Below are positions 26,831 through 36,530 of a stretch of DNA of 64,000 bases, piece by piece (positions within the stretch are counted from its first letter, which is position 1; every line of letters starts with the position of its first letter). The translations under genes and the position numbers were made by a program. This stretch comes from Flavobacteriales bacterium UBA4110 (GTDB lineage: Bacteria > Bacteroidota > Bacteroidia > Flavobacteriales > Weeksellaceae). Location of the stretch: positions 76,791-140,790 of the forward strand of contig DFXK01000011.1 in the NCBI GenBank assembly GCA_002383165.1, given 5' to 3'. The notes under the pieces are model-generated. The model saw nothing but the letters and a program-made list of their open reading frames with translations, did no database searches and was not told the DNA's origin.

Positions 26831-29557
26831 ATGAAGAAAATTCTATTAGTTTTTATGATGCTGATTTCTACCGTTGCTGTTTTCGGCCAAAAGACAATAA
26901 GTGGAATCATCAATGATGGTGACGGAAAACCACTAGCCAGTGCCAGTGTAACGATTGAAGAACCCGGCAAAAATGCCATTCTTGCCTACGGGATTTCTAA
27001 CTCGAAAGGAGAATATAAGGTAACTTTCAACTCATCCGAGAACAATCTGGATCTTAAAATCAAAGCATTCAACCAAAGACCAATTGCACAATCCATCAAA
27101 AATGAAGATCAGAAAATCAATTTTTCTATGGATTCTCAGGCAACGGAAATACAGGAAGTGCGACTGAAAACAAAATTAATCACCAAAAAAGGTGATACTA
27201 TCTCCTATGATCTGAAATCATTCGAAAATAAAAATGACAGAACTCTTGCCGATGTTTTAAAGAAAATCCCAGGGATTGAGGTTAACAAAGATGGAACTGT
27301 ACTTTATCAAGGCGAGGCTATCAACAAATTCTATGTTAACGGAAAAGACCTGATGGAAGGTGGCTATGGAACCATTAATAACTCGTTACCAAAAGATGCG
27401 GTTTCCAAAGTAGAGGTTTTGGAAAACCACCAGCCAGTAAGCATCTTAAGAGATAAAGTTCCTTCTGAACAAGCCGCTCTTAACATCAAACTAAAAAAAT
27501 CGGTGACAATAACAGGTCGTGGAGAGATTGGTGCAGGTTTCAGTCCATTACTTTGGAATGTGAAATTAACCCCGATGTTCTTTGGACAAAAAAACCAATG
27601 GGTTATTAATTACAAAGCTAATAACAATGGAGAAAGTGTAGAAAAAGAAGGTAATCTGTTAAGTTTTGGAAGCCGCTGGGAAGGAAGAAGATCACAAGCT
27701 GGTCAAAAATCCTGGACTAATATAGAAACTGCAAGCGTACCAGATGTTCCTGAAAAAAGATACCTGTTGAATAACGTTCACTTCTTTTCTGCGAACTTAT
27801 TAACAAGTCCTTTCAAAAATAAAGAATGGGAATTGAAGGCGAATGCTTCCTACACCAATAACAGTATCAAAAGAGAAGACTTGCAAACAAAAGTTTATGG
27901 AGCTGGTTCTATATCAGTCCCAACACTTCCAAATGGTGGTACATTTGTATCGAGTACCAACAACAGATTTTATGACAATGCTGCCAAGGGTGAATTGATT
28001 TTCACAAAGAATGCAAAAAAGGGTTTCTTCAAAAATACAACAACCTGGAACAGCTTCTGGAATACAGACCGTGCAAATGTAGACAACAATCTACCTCCAG
28101 CATTGAATGATCCTACAGCCACACCAATCCATAAATTTGCAGATGAGTCTTTAGATTCTCCAACCGGAACATTCCAAAATTCATTAAGCACAATTATTCC
28201 TTGGAAAGAGAAACTTGTTAATTTTATGAGTTACGTTAAGTATCAAAAAGATAAACAAACGCTCACCGTTTCTCCAGGAAATTATATGGAAAATTTCGGA
28301 TTCAGTAATTTTGATAAAATCAGACAATATGCCATATCCAAAACTCTTGAAGTTAATCATTCTGCTTCTGTAGGTTTCTCTTATAGAAAATGGACATTCA
28401 CTCCTGAGTTTGGTTTGAATATGAATTTTAACAATTTAAAATCTGCTATTACAGGAGAGGTTAATAATAATAATTATTTCCTTGGATCAGATAGACAAAA
28501 TGATATGGATTGGAACGAAGTAATGCCATATACTCAAGTTGGTGTTAACTTCAAATCTCAAAACTTCAACCTAAACCTAACGCTTCCCATGAATTTCTAT
28601 GGTATTACTTACAAAGATAATATCAGACAAAATTATTTGGATAAAAGTAAAACTGTTTTTGAACCTAATTTGTTTGCAAATTTAGACTTTGCATCTTTTT
28701 TCAAAATTTGGGCTTTCGCCAATCAATCTTATGATTTTGGAAACTTTGGATTTTTGTATGGCGGAAATATGCTGACAAGTCCTACTAATTTGCAAAAAAG
28801 ATTTAGTGAAAATATTGAGATGCCAGAATATTTGAGCAGAATGATTGGCTCCAGACTAGAGTATAGAAACCCTTTGAATAATTTGTTCTTCAATGTGAGA
28901 TATAATTATTCTACCAACAAAAGAAACTTAATAGAAAGTTATAAAACTAATGGTTTCATCTCAGAGTTAGAATTGCAAAGTGAAGAGAACACAATCAAAA
29001 CTCAGACAGAAGGTGCAGAAATTGGCAAATATTTTCCAAAATTCAAAACCAATCTATCTATAAGCGGTACCAATACAGATTCCAATTCTTTCTCTTATTT
29101 TAATTCCGATCTAAGAGAGTCTGCAAACAGTAGACAAACCCTGGGGATCAAATTTAACAACACATATTTCAGTTGGTTTAGTTTAGATTATAACATCAAT
29201 CTGAACTGGAGCAAAAACACCAACAAAAATGACAATACAGTTTTCAAATCCAGCGGTTGGAATCATAATCTAGCAGCGTATATTTATCCAAGCGACAATC
29301 ATACTTTTGGTTTCAACTGGGATGATCTTTCTACAAAGGCAAGTGGACAAAACTTTAGAAACTCTTTCTTCGATTTATCTTACCAATACACTTGGGTTAA
29401 GAGAAAAATTGATTTCGAATTCAAATGGTTGAATATCGCAAACAGAAAAGTTTATGAAACTGTAAATGTGGATGTTTTACAACAACTTGTTACAACCAAT
29501 CAAATGTATATCCGTCCAAGCCAGTTTATGTTCACTGTAAAATTCAATTTCAAGTAA
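26831..29557 (+). CDS. TonB-dependent-receptor-like outer-membrane barrel with CarboxypepD_reg domain
   Basis: The product is 908 aa with signal peptide MKKILLVFMMLISTVAVFGQ. A carboxypeptidase-regulatory-like domain follows (residues about 20-100, GKPLASASVTIEEPGKN). A plug-like region comes next (LADVLKKIPGIEVNKDG, FYVNGKDLMEGGYGT, KVEVLENHQPVSIL). A large beta-barrel ends in FMFTVKFNFK with terminal aromatic strands. This architecture matches the outer-membrane beta-barrel family paired with GLPGLI proteins in flavobacteria. The ligand is unknown. A terminator separates it from the GLPGLI gene, so expression ratios may differ. Confidence 0.9.
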   Translation: MKKILLVFMMLISTVAVFGQKTISGIINDGDGKPLASASVTIEEPGKNAILAYGISNSKGEYKVTFNSSENNLDLKIKAFNQRPIAQSIKNEDQKINFSMDSQATEIQEVRLKTKLITKKGDTISYDLKSFENKNDRTLADVLKKIPGIEVNKDGTVLYQGEAINKFYVNGKDLMEGGYGTINNSLPKDAVSKVEVLENHQPVSILRDKVPSEQAALNIKLKKSVTITGRGEIGAGFSPLLWNVKLTPMFFGQKNQWVINYKANNNGESVEKEGNLLSFGSRWEGRRSQAGQKSWTNIETASVPDVPEKRYLLNNVHFFSANLLTSPFKNKEWELKANASYTNNSIKREDLQTKVYGAGSISVPTLPNGGTFVSSTNNRFYDNAAKGELIFTKNAKKGFFKNTTTWNSFWNTDRANVDNNLPPALNDPTATPIHKFADESLDSPTGTFQNSLSTIIPWKEKLVNFMSYVKYQKDKQTLTVSPGNYMENFGFSNFDKIRQYAISKTLEVNHSASVGFSYRKWTFTPEFGLNMNFNNLKSAITGEVNNNNYFLGSDRQNDMDWNEVMPYTQVGVNFKSQNFNLNLTLPMNFYGITYKDNIRQNYLDKSKTVFEPNLFANLDFASFFKIWAFANQSYDFGNFGFLYGGNMLTSPTNLQKRFSENIEMPEYLSRMIGSRLEYRNPLNNLFFNVRYNYSTNKRNLIESYKTNGFISELELQSEENTIKTQTEGAEIGKYFPKFKTNLSISGTNTDSNSFSYFNSDLRESANSRQTLGIKFNNTYFSWFSLDYNINLNWSKNTNKNDNTVFKSSGWNHNLAAYIYPSDNHTFGFNWDDLSTKASGQNFRNSFFDLSYQYTWVKRKIDFEFKWLNIANRKVYETVNVDVLQQLVTTNQMYIRPSQFMFTVKFNFK

Positions 29558-29576
29558 CACACTATTTATTATAACC

Positions 29577-29614
29577 AAAAAGGCAGCGCAACTTTTTATT
29601 GTCTGCCTTTTTAT
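29577..29614 (+). terminator. Terminator between receptor and GLPGLI genes
   Basis: AAAAAGGCAG pairs with CTGCCTTTTT across a 17-base loop and ends in a T tract. Confidence 0.75.
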
Positions 29615-29647
29615 TATTCTTAATTTTAAATCACTAATTTTTTAGTT

Positions 29648-30550
29648 ATGAAGAAAATATTTTCATTATTGATGATTACAGTGAGCTTATTATCATTTGC
29701 TCAAGGAACAAGGATTATGTACGAATACAAGTTCGCTTCTAATCTCGAAAAGAAAGATTCGCTTGAGAAAGAGTTGATGTATTTGGATATCAAAAAAGAC
29801 GGAAGCAATTTCTACAGCAGACAAAAATTTGTGAGCGATTCTACAAGGGATGCTTATTTCAAAAAGCAAATTGCGACAGGTTCCACCAATTTTAACTACC
29901 GTGGCGGAAACGGAGGGAAAATAGGATTTTCGGTTTCCAAATCCTATCCTGATTTTAATATCGTTTTACATACGGGTATCGGTAATTCTAGATTCAGTGT
30001 TAAAAATGAAAATCCTATGGTTTGGAAAATACTTCCCGATAAGAAAACGATTGATAAATTCGAAGTTCAAAAAGCCACACTCGACTTCGGCGGAAGAACT
30101 TGGACGGCTTGGTTTTCACAGGACTTTCCTTTTCAGGATGGCCCTTATAAATTTTCAGGATTACCGGGTTTGATTTTGGAAATGGAAGATTCTACAGGAA
30201 CACATAGTTTCAAATTTGCCGGAAGCAAAAAGTTTGATGAAGTTGTGAAAATCGAAAAAGAAGAAATCGGAAGTACACGCGGCGGGATTGTTGTAAAAAC
30301 ATTCGGTGTTCCTGGCGGAAAAGAAATCGAAGTTTCCGAGGAGCAGTTTAAAAAACAATGGAAAGAATACAAAAATGATCCTGTAAAAGACACGCGCCAA
30401 ATGCTATCACAGGGAAATATGAAGCTAACGCTGAATATTCACGGAAAAATGATGTCAGAACCTTCAGAAGTTCTGCGGGCGATGGAAAAAAATCAAAGAG
30501 AGGAAATCAAAAACAATAATAACAAAATTGAACCAGCACTTTACCCTTAA
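29648..30550 (+). CDS. GLPGLI family protein
   Basis: The product is 300 aa with signal peptide MKKIFSLLMITVSLLSFAQ. The naming motif is present as SGLPGLILEMEDSTG near residue 175, preceded by WTAWFSQDFPFQDGPYKF, as in this flavobacterial family. It is a secreted, beta-rich protein with no catalytic motif that I can see. GLPGLI genes commonly lie next to TonB-receptor-like barrels, as here. A role as a periplasmic or surface partner of that receptor is inferred. The C-terminus is Asn/Lys-rich and probably disordered. Confidence 0.93.
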   Translation: MKKIFSLLMITVSLLSFAQGTRIMYEYKFASNLEKKDSLEKELMYLDIKKDGSNFYSRQKFVSDSTRDAYFKKQIATGSTNFNYRGGNGGKIGFSVSKSYPDFNIVLHTGIGNSRFSVKNENPMVWKILPDKKTIDKFEVQKATLDFGGRTWTAWFSQDFPFQDGPYKFSGLPGLILEMEDSTGTHSFKFAGSKKFDEVVKIEKEEIGSTRGGIVVKTFGVPGGKEIEVSEEQFKKQWKEYKNDPVKDTRQMLSQGNMKLTLNIHGKMMSEPSEVLRAMEKNQREEIKNNNNKIEPALYP

Positions 30551-30574
30551 TTAGACATAAAACACTATTTTTAT

Positions 30575-30600
30575 AGTCCTCTTCCGAGAGGACTTTTTTA
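30575..30600 (+). terminator. GLPGLI gene terminator
   Basis: An 8-base perfect stem (AGTCCTCT / AGAGGACT) with a TCCG loop is followed by a T run. Confidence 0.9.
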
Positions 30601-30626
30601 TGCAAAATTTCTAAATAAAATTCAAA

Positions 30627-31148
30627 ATGAGTTATTTACCAAAACTTAAAAATATAAAAGCTTTTGTTTTTGATGTTGACGGTGTTTTTACCGATGGAAG
30701 CGTTTACCTTTTACCGGATCAGAATATGTCTCGTGTAATGAGCGTTTTGGATGGTTATGCAGTTGTCCAATCTTTGAAGCAAGGTTACAAGATTGGGATT
30801 ATCACTGGCGGAAATGACCCGATGGTAAAAAACAGAATGGAATATCTTGGTATCAAAGATTATTACGCGAAGTCTTCCCACAAACTTTCTGATTACGAAG
30901 ATTTCAAATCCAAACATAATTTGCAAGATTCCGAAATCCTAATGATGGGCGACGATATTCCTGATATTGGAATTATGAAATTGGCAGAAATCTCAGCTTG
31001 TCCTGCTAATGCTGTTCCAGAGGTGAAAGCAATTTCAGATTATATTTCACCAATTTATGGAGGCAAAGGAGCTGTACGCGATGTGATAGAGCAAGTAATG
31101 AAAGTGCAAGGCAAATGGAATCTTGACGAAGAAACAAAATCAGCTTAA
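30627..31148 (+). CDS. kdsC: KdsC-type HAD phosphatase (3-deoxy-manno-octulosonate 8-phosphate phosphatase)
   Basis: A 173-aa capless HAD hydrolase. Motif I is FDVDGVFTDG with the nucleophile Asp near residue 16, motif II is IITGG, and the motif III/IV region is MMGDDIPDIGIMKLAEISACPANA. Length and motifs match KdsC, which forms KDO for lipid A core. Related HADs acting on other sugar phosphates (for example YrbI-like enzymes for nonulosonate) are possible. It is followed closely by maf (nine bases between stop and ATG), so the two are probably one operon. Confidence 0.9.
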   Translation: MSYLPKLKNIKAFVFDVDGVFTDGSVYLLPDQNMSRVMSVLDGYAVVQSLKQGYKIGIITGGNDPMVKNRMEYLGIKDYYAKSSHKLSDYEDFKSKHNLQDSEILMMGDDIPDIGIMKLAEISACPANAVPEVKAISDYISPIYGGKGAVRDVIEQVMKVQGKWNLDEETKSA

Positions 31149-31157
31149 TTATTGAAT

Positions 31158-31736
31158 ATGAACCTATTACTAGCTTCCAATTCACCTAGACGAAAAGAAC
31201 TTCTGACACAATTAGGTTATCAATTCGAAGTTGTTAAGATCGATGTTGATGAATCTTATCCTTCAGATTTAAAACCAGATGAGATTGCCGAATATGTCTC
31301 AGCTAAGAAAGCAAAAGCTTTTGATGTTAATGAAAACGAAATTCTTTTAACCTCGGACACCATTGTTGCATTAGACCAAAAAATTCTTCTCAAACCCAAA
31401 GATGAGAATGAAGCTTTTGAAATGATAAAAAGTCTTTCGGGAAAAGTACATCAGGTTTATACAGCTTTTACGATCAAAACAATTGATTCGGAAATCAGTA
31501 AAACCAGCAAAACGGATGTAGAGTTCTCGGAAATCAGCGATGAGGAAATTAAATTTTATATCAACAATTATAAACCTTTTGACAAAGCCGGATCATATGG
31601 GATCCAAGAATGGTTGGGAATGGCAAAAATCAAAAACATTTCCGGTTCTTTCTATTCTGTGATGGGTTTTCCGGTAGATCTGGTTTATGAAGAACTTAGA
31701 AAGCTAGGCTGTTTTCCAAAGAATTTTTTAAACTGA
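31158..31736 (+). CDS. maf: Maf-family nucleotide pyrophosphatase
   Basis: The 192-aa product starts at ATG 31158 (MNLLLASNSPRRKELL). The SPRRKELL phosphate loop at residues about 8-15, the DTIVAL motif near 69 and GSYGIQEW near 145 identify a Maf protein. Maf enzymes hydrolyse dTTP/UTP or modified nucleoside triphosphates and act in septum control or nucleotide-pool cleaning. The IQ(E/G) loop is usual for the dTTP/UTP type (YhdE-like). It lies right after kdsC. Confidence 0.93.
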   Translation: MNLLLASNSPRRKELLTQLGYQFEVVKIDVDESYPSDLKPDEIAEYVSAKKAKAFDVNENEILLTSDTIVALDQKILLKPKDENEAFEMIKSLSGKVHQVYTAFTIKTIDSEISKTSKTDVEFSEISDEEIKFYINNYKPFDKAGSYGIQEWLGMAKIKNISGSFYSVMGFPVDLVYEELRKLGCFPKNFLN

Positions 31737-31813
31737 GAGCTTTAAATAATTTTCACGGCAAAATTTCGTTATTTTTACAGATTAAACTCCAATTTTCATT
31801 TTGAAATAAATAG

Positions 31814-34339
31814 ATGAGAAAATATTTACTAATCATACTTGCCGTCGTAAGCGTAATTGCCTGTAACCCACGCCACAAAAAGAAAAAGACTAAAAGCGGA
31901 CCTATTAACCGTTTTATGACGTTTCACAACACACTTTTTAATAGCCGGGAAGCATTTCTGTCCGAGATGGAAAGTAGGGACAAATCTCATATTGACAATT
32001 TTTACGATCCTTATATCTCGGTTTACACAACCGAAGATAACATTTCAGACATCCAGAACTTCATGTCTACCAACGCAGGAAATGATACTGATATGGATGC
32101 TCCAAGAGGTCTGCGGTCCAACCAAAACTTCTCTGGGAATTTCTCTTCTTCCCAGCCTAACAAAAAAGGTGCTACAGCCCTGCAGATTACCGAAGCTAAA
32201 GCCCTAAAAACCATCAGTAAATATTCCGTTCTTGTGAGCGGCGTGGAAAAAAACAAGAAGATTTTCGATGCTTATATGCTCCTAGCAAAAGCTAGAATGT
32301 ATCAGGGAAAATACCTTGAATCTCTGGATGCGCTGAGTTATATCTTCAACACGATGAGCAAAGATAAACGTCTTCCTCTGGCAAAAATATATCAGGCTGC
32401 AAACTACACCAAAATGAAGGAATATTACCGTGCAGATGAAGTGTTCCGCGATTTGGAAGAAGATCCAAAAATCAAACTTAGTAGAGAGCAATTGAAAATT
32501 TTAAAAGTCTATCAGGCTGATAATTTTCTAAAATGGGGCAAAAAAGAATTGGCTGCTGAAGTTTTGGAAGAAGCGTTTACTTATAACAAAAACAGAAAAA
32601 TAAAAAGTAGAATCGCCTACTTGCGCGGACAAATTCTTACTAATCTCAATAGAAAAGATGAAGCCAGAGAATCTTTTGCGGCAGCTTACAAATATGCGAA
32701 CAGCTATGAATTCGAGGTTAAATCTCAGATAGAAATTGCTAAAACCTTTGACGGAAAAGCAGACAGCTATGATGAAGCAATGGCTTATCTGGATAAAATT
32801 GCAAAAAAAGGAACTTATGCTTCCCGGAAAAATGAGCTGTATTACGCAAGTGGATTGATTGCAACTTCTGCCACAAAAGATTCTATCGCAGATTCTTTTT
32901 TCAGAAAAGCATTAAAAGAAAAACAGTCTGATCCACAAATCAGAGGGCTGACTTACTCCGAGTTGGCAAAAAAATACTTTGCTAAAGATGATTATCTAAC
33001 GGCGGGTATCTATTATGACAGCGCACTAGCGGTAATGTCCTACAAACCTGAAAAAGACCGACTTACAGAACTGACGGCAAATATCAAAAAACTGTCAAAG
33101 AACTATTATATCGTGAAAAAGAATGACAGCATTCTGGCTCTTACAAAAATGACAGATGCCGAGAAACGAGACTATTTCACAAAATACATAGACAAGATCA
33201 AGGAAAAAGAAGCCGCAGCAGAGCTTGAGAAAAGAAAAGCTGAGCGAAGCAAAGGATTTGATAACAGTGATTACAACGCTAATTCTATTTTTGCTAATAA
33301 TTCTACAGACAGTAACAGTTTTCAGAATTTTGGAATCAATACCGGCGGATCAACATTTTATTTTGCCAATACCAACAACATTCCGAGAGGTGAAAATGCA
33401 TTCCGACAAGTATGGGGAAACAGAACGCTTCAGGACAACTGGCGCTATTCCGCAAAAGCTGCTACCATAGAAGATATGAAGAATGAAGCTTTGGGGATTG
33501 CAAATGTGCCGGATCCCAGACGTTTGGAACCCGAATTTTATATCGAAAAAATCCCGACTTCCAAACAAGAACTAGCCAATCTAAAAAAACAAAGAGATAC
33601 CGCAAGTCTTGGGATGGGAAGGATGTATGAAAATTTCTTCGGAAACACGAAGCTTGCAACTACAACCCTATTTGATCTTGTGGATAGTAAGCCGGATGAA
33701 GAAACTGATCTTATGGCACTTTATAACATCTTCATTTTCAACTATGAAAAAAATCCGGCCGATGCAGAAAGAGCTAAACAGATTATTCTGCAAAAATATC
33801 CTTATACTTCTTATGCAGAATTCGTAAAAAATCCGAAAAGCAAAGACTTCAATAAGTCCACAGAAAGCGTTGAGAAATTGTATGCCGATGCCTACAAACT
33901 TTACTTGACTGAAAAATATTCCGAATCTTCTGCAATGATTGATAAAGCCATTGCAGATAATCCGAAAGACGCACTGGTTCCTAAATTCTACTTACTGAAT
34001 GCTTACAACAGCGGCAAAACAGCTGGTAAAGAGATTATGATACTTCAGTTGGAACAAATCGCCTTAAATTATGGCAATACGCCGGAAGGTAAAAAAGCAA
34101 AAGATCTTCTCAAATTTTTGAAAAGTGATGTAAAAATGGAACTTACGGACGAGTCCGGAAACACTATTTCCCAAAGCTCAACACAGGAAAACCCTAAAAC
34201 ACAGGAAGACCTGGAAATGGAAGAAAAGATGAAATTATCTGCACCTGCTTCTGGCCCGGGCAGACCGGGATTGGAACAGCCTGGACAGCAATCTGCCACC
34301 ACGCAACAATTTAAAAGAGAGAAGAAAGATAGAAATTAA
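31814..34339 (+). CDS. sprE: SprE/PorW-like TPR lipoprotein (gliding motility / type IX secretion)
   Basis: The 841-aa product begins with a lipoprotein signal (MRKYLLIILAVVSVIAC; Cys at residue 17). A basic patch and the segment INRFMTFHNTLFNSREAFL follow, similar in place to the conserved start of SprE/PorW. The body has many TPR-like helices (KTISKYSVLVSGVEKNKK, AEVLEEAFTYNKNRKIK, EARESFAAAYKYA). The C-terminus is Pro/Gly/Gln-rich. SprE/PorW is an outer-membrane lipoprotein required for type IX secretion and gliding in Bacteroidota. The assignment rests on size, lipobox, TPRs and the conserved head region; a generic TPR lipoprotein is the alternative. Confidence 0.72.
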   Translation: MRKYLLIILAVVSVIACNPRHKKKKTKSGPINRFMTFHNTLFNSREAFLSEMESRDKSHIDNFYDPYISVYTTEDNISDIQNFMSTNAGNDTDMDAPRGLRSNQNFSGNFSSSQPNKKGATALQITEAKALKTISKYSVLVSGVEKNKKIFDAYMLLAKARMYQGKYLESLDALSYIFNTMSKDKRLPLAKIYQAANYTKMKEYYRADEVFRDLEEDPKIKLSREQLKILKVYQADNFLKWGKKELAAEVLEEAFTYNKNRKIKSRIAYLRGQILTNLNRKDEARESFAAAYKYANSYEFEVKSQIEIAKTFDGKADSYDEAMAYLDKIAKKGTYASRKNELYYASGLIATSATKDSIADSFFRKALKEKQSDPQIRGLTYSELAKKYFAKDDYLTAGIYYDSALAVMSYKPEKDRLTELTANIKKLSKNYYIVKKNDSILALTKMTDAEKRDYFTKYIDKIKEKEAAAELEKRKAERSKGFDNSDYNANSIFANNSTDSNSFQNFGINTGGSTFYFANTNNIPRGENAFRQVWGNRTLQDNWRYSAKAATIEDMKNEALGIANVPDPRRLEPEFYIEKIPTSKQELANLKKQRDTASLGMGRMYENFFGNTKLATTTLFDLVDSKPDEETDLMALYNIFIFNYEKNPADAERAKQIILQKYPYTSYAEFVKNPKSKDFNKSTESVEKLYADAYKLYLTEKYSESSAMIDKAIADNPKDALVPKFYLLNAYNSGKTAGKEIMILQLEQIALNYGNTPEGKKAKDLLKFLKSDVKMELTDESGNTISQSSTQENPKTQEDLEMEEKMKLSAPASGPGRPGLEQPGQQSATTQQFKREKKDRN

Positions 34340-34372
34340 AAAAGAGAGCAATTGAAATTGCTCTCTTTTTGT
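34340..34372. terminator. Bidirectional terminator (sprE / tnaA)
   Basis: AAAGAGAGCAATT pairs perfectly with AATTGCTCTCTTT around a two-base loop, with T or A runs on both sides. Confidence 0.9.
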
Positions 34373-34376
34373 TATT

Positions 34377-35753
34377 TTATGCTTTGTCCAATTGAACAGT
34401 GAAGTGTCTCAGAATCTCCGGTTCACGTTTTATCTTATAACCTTTATAGATTTCGTTTCGTCTTTCAAAAACATTGATTACGGCTACAGCAACATAATCC
34501 ATATGATTGTTTGTGTAAGTTCTTCGTGGGATTGCCAACCTCAATAATTCTAATTTTGGATAACGGTTTTCTCTGGTTTCAGGATCTCGGTCTGCCAATA
34601 ATGTTCCGATTTCCACGCCACGTATGCCGGCTTCTTTGTAAAGTTCAATTGCCAGAGTCTGTGCTGGAAATTCTTCTCTTTTTATGTTGGGTAAAAAATT
34701 AAGCGCATCAATAAAAACAGCGTGTCCTCCGATTGGTTTTTGAACGGGAATTCCGGCTTCCATTAATTTGTTGCCTAAGTATTCTACTTGAGAGATTCTG
34801 CTTTCCAAATAAGGAAATTCTGTTGCTTCATCTAGACCTGATGCCAAAGCCGACATATCTCTTCCTGCCATCCCGCCGTAGGTAATAAAGCCTTCATAGA
34901 TTATCGTGAAGTTAGATGCTTTCTCAAAAATCTCTCTGTTTTTCAGGGCGATAAATCCACCAATGTTTACTAGACCATCTTTTTTGGAGCTCATCGTCAT
35001 TCCGTCGCCGTAAGAGAATAGTTCTTTACAGATTTCTTTGATAGTTTTATTTTCCTGTCCTTTTTCTCTTTTCTTGATGAAATAAGCATTTTCCGCAAAT
35101 CTTGCCGAGTCAAACAAAACCGGAATCCCATATTGATCCGATAATTTTTTTACGGCTTTGATGTTTTCCAAAGAAACCGGCTGTCCTCCAGAAGAGTTAC
35201 AAGTTATTGTAATCAAACAAAAAGGGATTTCTTCTTTAGGATGTGTTTTGTAAACAGCTTCCAATTTCTCAAGATCAAGATTACCTTTAAAAGGATGAAG
35301 GTCATTAATGTCAAAAGCCTCGTCAATGGTACAATCGATGGCGTGGGCTTTTCGGAATTCGATATGACCTTTTGTAGTATCGAAGTGGGAATTTCCAGGA
35401 ACCACATCACCTTCTTTTACTAAAACCGAAAAGAGTACATTTTCTGCGGCACGACCTTGGTGCGTTGGTAACAGATAAGGAAAACCTGTGATGTTTTCCA
35501 CAGTTTGCTGTAAAGCTTCAAAGGAGCGCGAACCGGCGTAACTCTCGTCGCCAATCATCAGCGCAGCCCATTGTTTGTCGCTCATTGCACCTGTTCCGCT
35601 GTCGGTAAGCAAATCGATAAAGACGTGTGAACTTCTTAAATTAAATAAATTATAGTTGGCAGCTTTCAGCCATTCTTCGCGTTGTTCTTTTGTGGATTGA
35701 TATATTTCTTCGACCATTTTGATTCTAAATGGTTCTGCGTATGGTAGTTTCAT
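34377..35753 (-). CDS. tnaA: Tryptophanase
   Basis: A PLP enzyme of 458 aa that splits tryptophan to indole, pyruvate and ammonia. I start at ATG 35753 (MKLPYAEPFRIKMVEEI), the normal N-terminus. The PLP Lys is in TMSSKKDGLVNIGG near residue 256; SGTGAMS, THQGRAAEN and SGGQPVSLEN are shared family motifs. It could be confused with tyrosine phenol-lyase. However FDTTKGH has Asp where the lyase has Thr, and AGIRGVEIGTLL lacks the lyase Arg of its MERG motif, so tryptophanase is favoured. Indole production is common in Chryseobacterium and relatives. No tnaC-like leader or permease is next to it. Confidence 0.93.
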   Translation of the reverse strand: MKLPYAEPFRIKMVEEIYQSTKEQREEWLKAANYNLFNLRSSHVFIDLLTDSGTGAMSDKQWAALMIGDESYAGSRSFEALQQTVENITGFPYLLPTHQGRAAENVLFSVLVKEGDVVPGNSHFDTTKGHIEFRKAHAIDCTIDEAFDINDLHPFKGNLDLEKLEAVYKTHPKEEIPFCLITITCNSSGGQPVSLENIKAVKKLSDQYGIPVLFDSARFAENAYFIKKREKGQENKTIKEICKELFSYGDGMTMSSKKDGLVNIGGFIALKNREIFEKASNFTIIYEGFITYGGMAGRDMSALASGLDEATEFPYLESRISQVEYLGNKLMEAGIPVQKPIGGHAVFIDALNFLPNIKREEFPAQTLAIELYKEAGIRGVEIGTLLADRDPETRENRYPKLELLRLAIPRRTYTNNHMDYVAVAVINVFERRNEIYKGYKIKREPEILRHFTVQLDKA

Positions 35754-35888
35754 TATAGATGATTTTGTTGGATAATGGATGCAGGAACTTGGATGTTCCG
35801 CATCGCAAAACATTGAATTTTATCCTTGATGTGCAGAGCAAACAATGAAAAAGTTTAAAAAATTTCATCATCTGACATCTAACAAAAA

Positions 35889-36503
35889 CTACTCTGGTGC
35901 TTTGAAAACGTTGTCATCTGAATGGAAACCGGCTACACCTCCGCTTACGGCAAATTTCATCGCCTCCGCAGCACTCATTCCGGTTACCTCTTTAATATTA
36001 TTGTATTTGGTAATAATTACCCAGCCGGAAACGGCGTAAGAATGCGGAAGATAAACAGCCACCATTTGATCGAGATTAACAACTGACATATCGGACTGAG
36101 TGAGGAATCCCATTCTCCATATTTCGGGCGTCTCATTAGTTTTTACCCAAACCGGAACATTGAATTTTTTCTTATCTCCCACAAAAGAGCCCAAAACATC
36201 TTTCAGCGATGAGTAGATGAATTTGATTCCCGGGATGTGCTCCAAAACATAATCTACACCATCTACAATAAGTCTCCCGATAATAAATTTGTTTCCGAAA
36301 AACCCGATAAAAGATGTTCCGAAGATGACGGTAAAGAAAATAAGTCCAGGAAATTTTTCCGAAATGGATGGAATGATATTGTCGATGCTGAAAACGATGG
36401 ACCAGATGATCCAAACCGTAATGGCAAAAGGACCAATGATTATCAGCCCTTGTATAAAAGAGCGAAGAAAAAGCCGAAGGTAATCGTTAAAGCTTCTATT
36501 CAT
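35889..36503 (-). CDS. DUF502 membrane protein
   Basis: A 204-aa protein with two membrane helices near residues 12-36 and 50-70, then a cytosolic or periplasmic beta-rich domain (DGVDYVLEHIPGIKFIYSSLKDV, VYLPHSYAVSGWVIITK). These motifs define DUF502, widespread in bacteria and plants with no known enzymatic role. ATG 36503 is chosen over the GTG three bases upstream. miaE ends upstream in the same direction, 27 bases away, so they may be co-transcribed. Confidence 0.9.
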   Translation of the reverse strand: MNRSFNDYLRLFLRSFIQGLIIIGPFAITVWIIWSIVFSIDNIIPSISEKFPGLIFFTVIFGTSFIGFFGNKFIIGRLIVDGVDYVLEHIPGIKFIYSSLKDVLGSFVGDKKKFNVPVWVKTNETPEIWRMGFLTQSDMSVVNLDQMVAVYLPHSYAVSGWVIITKYNNIKEVTGMSAAEAMKFAVSGGVAGFHSDDNVFKAPE

Positions 36504-36530
36504 CACATATGGCTCACAAGGAGCTCTGTT

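Noticed and set aside
34377..35753. Tyrosine phenol-lyase instead of tryptophanase
   Set aside because: The two residues that mark the lyase (Thr in the TTT motif and Arg in MERG) are replaced by tryptophanase-like residues.
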